Shown here one piece after another: positions 46,301-58,300 of a stretch of DNA of 64,000 nt. The notes beneath the pieces are model-generated. The model had not been told where the DNA came from, searched no databases, and saw nothing but the letters and a program-made list of their open reading frames with translations. The number at the start of each line of letters is the position of its first letter. The stretch's first letter is position 1. The translations under genes and the position numbers were made by a program. This DNA is from Canna indica (Eukaryota > Streptophyta > Magnoliopsida > Zingiberales > Cannaceae), in contig CP136895.1 in assembly GCA_034359265.1 (NCBI GenBank), positions 55,198,001-55,262,000 on the forward strand, given 5' to 3'.

Positions 46301-49300
46301 ACGTCGGGATATCCTCCGGCCAAGTGTTGCTTCAATCGAGTGATGCCTCCACCACGTGAAATCATATCAGAGTGGAGGCATTGCCAGTGATGAGCCTTCT
46401 CCAACCGACGACCATGCTGCCAAGCGGGGTCGGCTTGAGATTTCGGTGTCATTTCAACAGAATTTCGACGTAGAACTTAATAAAAAAAGATGTGTGAGAG
46501 ATTGATGATAGAGGGGTAAGTGAGAGTGAAAAGAGTGTTTTGGGGGCTTTATATAGCCCCCAAAACACCCCAAACCCGGCCCCAAACGGCTAGAGAGCCA
46601 TTTGGGGTCACTGTTTATCATATCGGGCGGTACAAGCCCACAAATGTGGCCGACAGCCCGACAGGGCTGTCGGCCACCCGTTGCCAACGTTAACAACCAT
46701 CATACCGCCCTTACTGGGCGGTGTATAGCGAAATACCGCTATATACCGCCCGGTATACCATATATACCCGGTATTTTCAAATACCGGGTATATCGAATAC
46801 CGCTAACCCCAAAAACCGGTAAATACCGGGCTTACTGTACCGTTTCGGCCGATTTTTTAAACCATGGTGGGAATAGTGCTTAACGATTATGGAATGCGGG
46901 ATTGAGGGAATGTGAAGTTGAGGGAATAGTAGGAATAGTACTTGACGGTTATGGGATGTGGGGATTGAGGGAATGTAGAGTTGAGGGAATAAGGGGATGT
47001 TTTTTTCTCCTAGAATAGGTGTGGAGAGGTGGTGTCATATTAGTGCATTCCCCTTGGAAATTCGCCTTGTCCTCAAGGCAGAAAGAAGGAAATTGGCCAG
47101 CTTGTAAATCATAATTTTCCCAAGATGCCTCTTCAATTGGACGATTTAACCATTGTACTAAAAGCTCGAGAGTAGGGACCCCTAATTCTCGCACCCATCG
47201 ATGAGCAAGGATTCCAGGAGTTAAGGCTAGCTCCCAATCCTTTGTAATAGTAAATCAGCTGGAGGTGTCGCCGGAACTTGGCCATGAGCAGGTTGTAGCA
47301 AAAACACATGGAAGATTGGATGGATTTTAGAAGATTCCGACAAGGCTAATTCATAAGCAACATGTCCCACTTGGCGAATAACAGTATAAGGGCCAAAGTA
47401 GCGTGGTGAAAATCGTCGCTTTGCCAAGGAACGTTGTCGAAAAGGTTGTATGTGAAGGTAGACAACATCACCAACATTGAAGGAAAGTTCTATACGTTTA
47501 GAATCAACTTGTGCTTTCATGCGAGATTGAGCTTTTAGAAGGTTCTCACGAAGAATTTTTAGCATCTCATCGCGTGCTAGCAATTGTTCTTCCAATTCAA
47601 CAAGGTGTGTCTCACCTGGAACAAATGGATGAAGTTCACGAGGGTCTCTTCCATAGAGTATTTTGAAAGGAGTAGTACCAGTGGAGGTGTGAAAACCTGT
47701 GTTGAATGAGTACTCAGCCGAGGCTAGGAATTTACTCCAAGAAGGTTGCTCATGTGCAAAACATCTTAGATAGGCTTCCAAACAACGATTTACCACCTCC
47801 GTTTGGCTATCAGATTGTAGGTGGTAGGAAGTTCCCATACGAAGACGAGTTTGGCTAAGGCGAAATAGTTCTTGCAAAAAAGTAATGAGAAAAATGACAT
47901 CACGATATGATAAAATAGAGCAAGGCATGCCATGCAACCTTATAATTTCTTTGCAAAACAAACCAACCTATGATTTTCCAGTAAAAGGATGCGTTAGTGG
48001 AATAAAATCTATCCACTACCACCAAGATAGTGCCAAAACTACCCAATTTAGGAAGGCCAACAACAAAATCTAGGGAAATATCTTCCCAAACACGTTCTGG
48101 TATTGGCAGAGGTTGAAGAGTTTGGTATTTGTTCTGCTGACAAACCATACAATTTTGAACACACAGCTTCACATCATACTTCATTCGAGGCCAGAAAAAA
48201 CAAGAAGTGAGCCGCTTGAGGGTCTTAAGATAACCACCATGTCCTCCTGTCAAAGAATCATGGGATTTAGCTAATATTTCCTGACGTAAAATGAAGTCTT
48301 CTAGAATAACTAGGCGATCATGGAAGAAAAGTTTCTTGTTTGCTAAATGAAAGTTGGGATGAGATTTGGGATCTTTATGGAGGGAGGTGATAATTTCTTT
48401 GGTGTAGGGATCTCGAAGCAGTGCATCTTATAGATTCATGAAGTCCATGGTAATTGGTAGAGCTAGCGCCATAAAATCAGCATGTTGTGGTCGCCTGGAT
48501 AATGCATTAACCCCCTGATTTTCCTTCCCTGCTTTATAAATTATAGTAGAATCAAAAGGCAAAAGCTTCCTCAGTAGACGTTGTTGTTCATTGGTGCTAA
48601 CCCGCTGATTTAGGAGATATAATGGTCAGTTTTAACAAAAAAAATGTTGTTCCAATAGATAATGCTCCATTTTTGTAATGCCAAAATCAAAGCTAGCAAT
48701 TCATGTTCATATGCAGATTTATAACGATTAGAAATTGAAAAATTCTTACTGAAATAAGAAATGGGATGATCGGATTGCATGAGGACATCACCCACCCCTT
48801 CTCACCCCTTCTCGGGAAGCATCGCATTCAACTATAAATGACTGGCTGAAATCTGATAATCTAAGAACCGGGACCGAACACAATGCAATTTTGAGTTTCT
48901 AAAAAGACATTTCCGCCTTGGAAGACCACTGAAAAGCATTCTGTTTATTTAAATCAGTCAAGGCTCTTGCAATCACTCCATAATGTTGAACGAAGCAACA
49001 GTAGTAACCCGTCAACCCCAAGAAACCCCGCAACTCTTTGACATTTTTTGGCACAGGCTAACCCAAGACAACTTGAACTTTGTAAGCATCAACACCAACT
49101 CCATTTTTACCAACCTCATTTCCCAAGAAATGTATTTCAGGCTGACCAAAAAGACATTTTTTTGCATTGGCATAATAACAGTTAACCGTTAGGAGTTGAA
49201 GGGTTGCTTGTAGATGGGTAAGATGTTGCTCTAATGTGGAGGTGTAAATCAAAATGTCGTTAAAAAAAGACAAGAATAAATTTGCAGAGATAAGGGCGAA

Positions 49301-52300
49301 AAAAGTCATTCATAGCAGATTGGAAAGTAGATAATGCGTTGGTGAGGCCAAAGGGAATTACAACAAACTCATAGTGACCAGAGTGAGTACGAAAAGCTAT
49401 TTTATGTATGTCTCATGGATGGACTCTGATTTGATGGTAACCTGAACGGAGGTATATTTTTGAGAAGATGGTGGCCCCATGTAATTCATCAATGAGTTCA
49501 TCTATGTTTGGGATAGGATATCTCTCAGGAATAGTAAGTTGATTTAGAGCTTTGTAATCAACACAAAATCTCCAAGTTTGATTTTTTTTTTACTAATAGC
49601 ACTCGGCTTGCAAATGGGCTTGAGCTAGGTCGAATGAAACCGAATTCATGAGTTCAACAACTTGTTTTACAATTTTAGATTTTTGATGAGCTGGGTAACG
49701 CTATGGGCGAATATTTGGTGGTTTGGAGTTGGGTAACAAAGGGATGGCATGTGAATGTGATCTAAATGGTGGTAAAAAAGTGGGTATGGAAAACACAGCT
49801 TCATATTCGAGTAGAAGAGACATTAAAATTGTCGGTAAAGCAGAGTTACCTGTAGGGACAACAATGATCTTCCTTTTCCAAGCGTGTCTCCTCTTCAATC
49901 CGTGCGATTTCACTCAAGCGACGCTTCTTCATCTTCTCATATCGGTGCTTGAAGCGACACTTCTCCAGATCGCTTCTTCTTCTCACGTGATCTCGTCTTC
50001 CGTGTCAACCGCGATCTCCCCAGAACAGAAGGCCGTCTTCTTCAGATTGCTATTTTCCGGCAGAAGAAATTGCTAGGGCATATTCATCTCCTTAAAGGTG
50101 CTGGAATTTTTTTTGGATTAACGGTACAGCAAATCCCTATTTCTAAACAATGCAAATGAGCACTCTATTTGTCTTTAACAACACCTTATCCCACCATGTC
50201 ATCTTCATCTGACCAAGGACGACTTAAGTATACTCATTGTGGGAAGAGAGGTAGTACAAGAGAGCACTGGTACTCTTTAGATGGCTTTCCTCCTGGTCAT
50301 CTGTCCTACAGTACGGGTCTAACGTACTCTGATCAACCATCCTCTAAGGGTATTTTGGGCAGTCAACCTCATCCTCCTAGAACTACAATTATTATTGCTG
50401 CAATGAGTATTCTCTACTTCTTCGGTATCAATCTACTCAAAACACTTAGTCACAACAGTCAGTGCAGTCAATATCTATCTGTTCCCGGAAGTACTTCCAA
50501 TCGCATGTTTGACACATATTTCTGGTGCACACCCTTGGATTCTTAACTCAGGCGCATCTGATCACATGTCTGGCAACCTTTTTATTTTCTCCAATTTAGT
50601 CACCCCATCCTTATCCGCTAGTGTCACTCTTGCTGATGGTTCCTCTTCATCAGTAAAGGGCATTGGTCATGTCTCACCCACACCATCAATACAACTTAGA
50701 CATGTGCTTTATCTACCTCAATTTCCTTTAAGTTTACTTTCTATTAGCAAATTGACTCGAGACTTACCTCTTATTCGGATTCTCGGACTGACAAGGTGAT
50801 TGGCATAGGACATGAGTCTAAGGGGTTATACCCGCTGACCATACCACATTCCTCTGCCTTGGTGGCTAATTCATTTCCCCTGCAGGTACACAGAATCTGA
50901 AGATGATGTACACTAGTCTTTCTTCAATTTCGAGTCTTGGCAAACATTCCTGGTCCTCTTTCTCACGTAGTTGTCTCCTCCAAATTGGATTTTAGATATT
51001 TTGTTACCTTCATAGATGACTATTCTCGTATGACATGGTTGTTCCTCATGAAGGACCGCTCTGAACTATTTCATGTATTATCTTCTTTTTATGCTGAAAT
51101 AAAAACTCAATTTGATGTTCCTATTGTGATAACGTGAAGGAGTATTTTTCGCATGCTTTTCAATCTTTTTTTGATCATGGTCTTCTTCACCCGTCTTCAT
51201 GTCCTCATACACCTCAACATAATAGGATTGCAGAATAGAAGAATCGTCATCTAGTTGAGACTTTTCATACCCTTTTATTGCTTATGGGTGTACCATTGCA
51301 GTTTTGGGATGATGTTGTTCTCACTGCCTATTACCTTATCAACAGGATGTCATCTTCTGTTATTCATGACTAGGTTCCCTTTGCTATCCTCTTTCCACGA
51401 GACCCCCTCTACAGTCTTCCACCTCGAGTATTTAGGTGTACCTACTTTGTCCATCATTTTTCACCGAGCAAAGACAAATTATCCCCAAAATCCATTAAGT
51501 GTGTTTTTCTCGGCTACTCTCGTCTCCAAAAAGGGTATCGTTGTTACTCACCTGAGTTACATTGTGCCTTTGTTTCGGCCGACGTTACCTTCTTTGAGTC
51601 CACCCCGTTCTTTTTAGATCAGTCTACCACACCTACGTCGGTCATTTAGGTCCTCCATGTTCCAATTCTATTGTTCATTCCTGAGGTCACATCTTCTTAG
51701 ATTACTGATGATTCACTGCCGCCCCGACGAGAGCCGACCAAATTCTTTACTCGTCGTGCTCCTCAGGAAGGGCATGCGTAAGTGCTCTTCTCCCTATCCT
51801 ATCTCCCACTTTATTAGCTATGATGCATTATCCCCTGAGTATTCTGCATTTATCTATTCCCTTTCTATTGTTTTCATTCCCCAGTCCGTTTCACCCCTTG
51901 TGACTCTGATGTTTGTGCTGATGCCTTACCAGTATCAGATCCACCACCTGATCTTGACCTTCCTATTGCTTTAAGGAACGGTGTGCATAAGTGCTTTTCT
52001 CCCTATCATATCTCCCACTTTGTTAGCTATAATGCATTATCCCCTAAGTATTCTGCATTTATCTCTTCCCTTTCTACTATTTCCATTCCTCAGTCCGTTT
52101 CAGATTCCTTATCGGTGGCACCAAGCCATGATTGATGAGATGAGTGCATTGCATTGTAATGGCACATGAGAGCTTGTTCCTCTCCCCCCAAGAAAATGCA
52201 TTGTTGGGTGCAAGTGGGTCTTCAATGTTAAGATAGCTCCTGATGGATCTATTGATCGTCTAAAAGCTCGTTTGGTTGCCAAAGGATATACACGACACTA

Positions 52301-55300
52301 TGGAGTTGATTATTTGAATACATTCTTACCAGTTGCCAAGATTGCTTCTGTTCGCCTATTTCTCACACTTGCCGCAATCTCTGGTTGGCGACTACACCAA
52401 CTTGACATCAAGAATACTTTTTTGCATCATGATCTTGATGAGGAGGTGTATATGGAGCAATCTCTAGTGTTTGTTGCTCAGGGGGAGCCTACCCTAGTTT
52501 GTAGGCTAAAGAAATCTCTTTATGGTTTGAAATAGTCCCCACGTGCCTGGTTCAGCAAATTTAGCTCTGCTATTACTAAGTTTGACATGGTCAGAAGCAC
52601 CTCACACCATTCAGTCTTCTTTTCCACTTCCTCTGTTGGGAAAAGAGTAATTCTCTTAGTCTACGTGGACGATATTATTATTACTGGAGATGATACAGAC
52701 GAGATACATAAGCTAAAGACTTACTTACATCAACAATTTCAAACCAAAGACTTCGGTGATTTGAAATACTTCCTTGGTATTGAAGTAGCTCGGTCAGGGG
52801 GAGCCATCTATATTTCTCAAAGGAAGTATGTCCTTGACATGCTACAGGAGACATGCATGTTGGGAGCTCGACCAGTAGACACTCCTATGGATCCAAATAT
52901 AAAGTTGTCACTAGGACAGGGGGAAACCTTAGCTGATCCAGGTCCATACCGCAAATTAATAGGCAAGTTAAACTATCTTACATTAAGGATTCTTCGTTAT
53001 CTCAAGGCAGCCCCAGGAAAAGGGATAAAGAAAAAGTGCTTCTTTATCGTGACAGGGGCCACCTACAAGTGACAAGCTATTTTGATGCTGATTGGACAAG
53101 TTGACCTATTGATTGTAGATGTACATTAGGATATTGTGTGATGCTTGACGGTAATCTAATCTCATGGAAAAGTAAGAAGCAGACTGTTGTGGCAAGGTCT
53201 AGTGCTGAGGCAGAATATAGGGCTATGACCCTAGTGATGTGTGAATTAATATGGCTTAAGCAACTGATGAGGGAACTCGGCATCACCCAAGTAAAACCAA
53301 TGAAATTATTCTGTGACAATCGGTCTGCGATGCATATAGCCTCTAACCTAGTTTTTCATGAGAACAAAACACATCGAAATTGATTATCACTTTATCCAAG
53401 GAGATATTATGTCATTCATGAGTTCTAATGATCAGTTGGCTAATGTGCTAACTAAATCATTAAGAGGTCCTAGAATAACTTACATTTGTAACAAGTTGGG
53501 TTTATATGATATTTTTGCCCCAACTTGAAGGGGAGTGTGAATTATGAACCTAGTTGTAATTACACAATATCTTGTACTTATATGTAAATCTCCTTGATAT
53601 ACATAGGTAGAGGGGCCTACCCGAGAAGAAACTTTTTCCCCAATTTCCACATTGATCTTCCCATTGCTTTACGAAAAGGTAAACGAAGTTGTATTGCTCA
53701 TCTCATAAGCAATCATTTATCTTTTGCTCAGCTCTCACCCTCGCTTCACCAGTTTGCTTTCTCCTTGTCTTCTATTTCCATTTCCAAGACATACCAGGAC
53801 GCTTTGCTTGATCCTAAGCGAAAGAGTGTCATGGATGAGGAGATGGATGCTCTCATATCCAAACGAACTTAGGAACTCGTTCCACCTCCTCCTGGCTCTA
53901 AACTAGTCGCATGTAAGTGGGTCTTTAGTTTAAAATATCTTCCTGATGGATCCACTGAACGGTACAAGGCACACTTGATTGCAAAAGGTTTTACACAACA
54001 ATTTGGCGTAAACTACTTGAAGACTTTTTCTCCTGTGGCTTGGCTAAATTCTATGAGGATTCTCAACTCTTGCCATAAATCTGGGTTGGTGCATGCATCA
54101 AATGGATGTTAAGAATGTCTTTCTTTATGGGGACTTAACTGAGACTGTCTTTATGGAGCAATCTCCTGGGTATGTTGCTCGGGGAAGAATCTAGTGTGTC
54201 ACCTTAAGAATGTAATATATGGCCTAAAACAAAGTCCCCGGGCATGGTTTGACAAACTAAGCAAAATCGCATCTATTATTGGGCTAAAAGAATGCAAATT
54301 TGATCATTATGTTTTTATGAAAAAGACATCTACTGGTTGTGTTGTGTGGTTCTTGTAATATATATGGATGACATCTTACTCACTAGCATTGATAGTGATG
54401 AAATTGAGGCAGTTAAAGCTCACCTGAAAAATCATTTTTTGACAAAGGATTTGGCTCGTCCGAGGTACTTTTTTGGCGGTACTTTCATAGAGGAAATATG
54501 CTATAGATCTCCTGAGTGAGGTAGGCATGCTTGAATACAAATTTGTCAGTATACCTGTTGATACATGAGCTACACCTGAGCCTGAAGATGACAGAGGCTT
54601 CGAGGATCTTGCGAGATTTCGAAAGTTGGTTAGGAAACTTATTTATCTGACTGTCACCTGACCTGACATCTCTACGTAGTTGGTGTTGTTCATGCATCAA
54701 CCTAAATATTCTCATTAGAATGCTTTACTTAAAATCATACACGATGTCAAAAATTCTCCTAAAAAAGGCTTGTGGTTGAAGAAAAATGGGCATATAAACA
54801 TGGAGGGGTACTTTGATGCAGATTATGCCGGGTTCGTTAGTGATAGAATATCTACCTCCGGGTATTGCACTTATATAGGAGGAAATTTAGTCACTTGAAT
54901 GAGTAAAAAACATAATGTGGTGGCTCGTTCAAGTACCGAAGCTGAATATAGGGCTATGGCACATACCATGAATTAATGTGGGTTAAAAGTCTTTTGGGAG
55001 AACTCGAGTTCTCTTCTGATAAACATATGATCATGCATTGTGACAACCAGTCTGCTATTCATATTGCCAACAATTCTATCTTCCACGAAAGGATGAAACA
55101 TATTGAAGTCGACTGTCATTTCATTCGCGATGCAGTTCTTTCAAAGAAAATTATCACACCTCATGTCTCCTCTCAAGACCAACTCGCTGACATCTTCACC
55201 AAAGCTCTCAACTCAACTCGGTTCAAATTATTATGTGATAAGCCGAGCATGATTGACATCTATGCTCCAGCTTGAGGGGGAGTGTTAAATATGTTAATGT

Positions 55301-58300
55301 TTAATATAATGATGTTATTTACTGTTGGTATAGGTATCTTATGTTATCTCTCAGGCTCATCATATCATATTTTAGGCTTATATATAGCCTCCTTTCTTAT
55401 TAATGAAATAGAACTTTGCGGCTCAACGAGCATGAACCTTGACATCCTAATGATACTCTTCTACATCGACTACAACACCACTTGTAACATTTTCATATCT
55501 CATCTTCTGACAAGGTCTCTTCTATTAGGAGACAAGATGGTTGGAGGATAGATGGTTAACATGATGCATGTTCCATGGAGACATGACAACAGCCATAAAA
55601 TGTTTTTTTTGAAATTAAAAATCTGTTTCCAATCAAGAGAAATGAAAGCTTACAGATGGACACCGTAAAATGTTAATATATCATATTATGATTCTCGTAA
55701 TATTATCCTTTGAACTGCTTCTCCATATGGAAAATTCACTCTTATGTCTAATGTTAGGAGTGCCTACTTTTTATGACCTCACAGTTCCTTGGTACTGCAT
55801 CCTATGGTTTAGGTCATATTCCAAAATTCTTATTTATATCATGGTTGGCTTGTTGGAGGCGATTACCAACCTTTTATCGCATATGAGCTTGGGGCAAATA
55901 TGACAGATTAGCGTGTTATCTGTGCTTTACGCCCCCCCTTGAAAGCATTGATCATATTTTCTTTGATTGTGAATTCTTATACAGGGTCTAGAGTACCATC
56001 TTCCATTAATGGCATATGGCTCCACAACGAACCACCTGGTCTATGCCATGGTGGTTCTATGCCATGCCATGGTTACTCCAGCACTTCGATGAATCAACCC
56101 GACACCAAGAGATTAGGAAGCTATTCCTCACCATCATATACCACATTTGGCATAAAAGGAATAGGAGGATGCATGATGAAAGTCTAGTGAATTAGGAGGG
56201 TGTAGCCAATTCTATTGTCTCATATGTATCCCGTCTGAGTGACTATTAGAATCGGACTAAACTCTACTTAGTTTTATCCAGATTATGATCAGATGATGAA
56301 CGGTCAATCCATCGGCCGACCAACAATCAACCACTATGCGCCTCAGCGGTTTTTGTTATTGTTTATTATTTTCCTATCTGGAGTTGTGGGATTTCATTTC
56401 CTTATGTGGTTCAATAATTTCTAGGTTTTGGGCTTCAACTTATTGATGATAATGCTGAAGGTAAGTTGAGGACTCTTTTTCCTAGAGCGATTGGGTAATA
56501 AAACTTTCCATGTACATATCATTCTCTTTTAATAATATTTTTCACTTGCTTTCTCAGAAAGAAAAAAAAAAGTATGGATGCCTAGAGAACTCGTACATTT
56601 TGGAGCAGTAGTGAAAAAGAAATATAATTAGAGGTATCTTACCAAGGACCAAATGAATGTTGCCATCTCAAAAGCATTCTGAAGATAAAAAAAAGATTAT
56701 TAGAAAGCAACAGCAAAGAATAGGTGTAGACAAAATCTGCAACAATTAATATCGTTATTACCTGAAAGGAAATAAATTGTATCAACCATAATAGGATTTC
56801 AGGTTTTCCAAACCAAAACAGATCATCACGCGGCTTTAGTTGTGTCCCAACACATGGACCTGTTGCCTCAACAACCCCCAGAGCTAATTGAGCTACAACG
56901 TGTTCTAGCTTGGTACCCACCAGCATGACCAACTTTTGCATATGTTAAATAAATATTAATATAAAATTTATAAAACATGCTTTATAGGAAGAAATGCATA
57001 TTGAGGGAGAAAAAGTTATTACATACAATTGCAGGGACAAAGGATAACCAGAAGTAGATATTAAGCCCTGCAATAACGAATACAGATAAGATGATTAGGA
57101 CAAACAAGAAATAGCTATGAGTCAATTACAAAGAAGAATTTTGGGGGAAAACAACTAACTAACCATGAACATTTACAAAAATACACATGATTGCATACAC
57201 CCAAAGTGGCCAGCTGCAACATAAATGAGGATGCAAAGTGATTAAATAGCCAATCATGATAAGTCAAACTTCATGAAAAGGATATGAAATTTTCTTCATA
57301 GGAGAACTAGCTACAAATACAATAAATCAGTCTCAAGAAACTCTTACTCTAGTAAAGCTATCAATATATTATCAACAGAACCATATAAAAAGGATATTCA
57401 GTTAGCTAGTATTGTAGAAATTTTGGATGCTGCTAGACTAAGTATGAGACTGTGATCAGCAACAATTCCAAAATCATCTGAAGGAAAAAATAGTACAACT
57501 ATGAATGTCTAGTTAATAGTTGTTTCAACTTTGACGTGTACCTGATGCCAACACTTGCATGAAATTCGTCTTCCATGCTCCGCACCATATACTTGTGAAA
57601 ATTATAAGAAATTGGCAATTTATGATTCTGAATGAAAATACAAGTATACTAGTTAAACAACTGGGCACTGATGTAATGCATGACAAGTCATTCCATGTCA
57701 TAATGAGGTGGTTATAGCCTTATAGGTGATTCTTTAGGGAAAGAAAAGGGTGAATGTAACAACTATGTAAGAAAGAATTGTGACGAAGATGTAAAATAAG
57801 GTATCATATAATTGAAACTTCAAGATACTCACAGTGATGAAGCCTAAACGTAGTGCCATGTAATCTGACTTTGCAATAGATCCCTTGAATTGACGGATGA
57901 AACAAAGCTACAAAGAATTCAAGACCCAATATCACAAGAATGCAGAATCTGAAAAGTTAAATCATGGTTAATGACTGGTTGGCTAATTGCAGAACATTCA
58001 GGCTGATAGTTCAATATAACGGAAATTGGTCATATGCAGTCCACACATCTCTAATCGCATTAGTAGTTTTAGATTATCACTTCATGTAAGGACCATGGAG
58101 ATAAAGCTTTTTTACTATTTGTAAATCAAGGATTCCAGTCATGGTCACAGCCTCAGTACTTTGGTGGAGAAAAGTTGTTACTTCTATGACCCACCCAAAC
58201 CTGCATGGGTGGAACCTCATGCACTAGGACAACAATGCAGAACCAGAATCTGATTGGATCAGTATATTCTACTAATGTTAGAGGATTTAGAATATGTAGT

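Larger units (their letters stand above)
42611..49920 (-). mobile_element. Gypsy chromovirus fragment (5' truncated), inserted within outer Copia
   Basis: Minus orientation. From 5' to 3': RT (about 49900-49060: [20 protein letters not shown], then [16 protein letters not shown] with the YxDD box degraded to F-F-N-D), RNase H (48795-48610: [20 protein letters not shown]), integrase (48253-47340: HHCC zinc finger [10 protein letters not shown]..., [13 protein letters not shown]), and a chromodomain-like end (47194-47050: [20 protein letters not shown]). The 3' LTR zone (about 42611-47036) contains the hAT element. Gag, protease and the 5' LTR are missing. Many stops. Confidence 0.8.
41499..55428 (+). 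mobile_element. outer Copia LTR retrotransposon, host of the nest in the MLO intron
   Basis: Plus-orientation element with LTRs 41499-41635 and 55283-55428 and perfect target duplication AGCAT (41494-41498, 55429-55433). PBS-like TGGTATTAGAATAGC (41636 on) and PPT TTGAGGGGGAG (55272-55282) are present. It keeps a leader, the gag start (42330-42610) and the RT/RNase H end (53600-55278). The middle has been replaced by nested Gypsy and Copia DNA. Its own span without inserts is only about 3 kb, so part of gag-pol is deleted. Confidence 0.85.
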
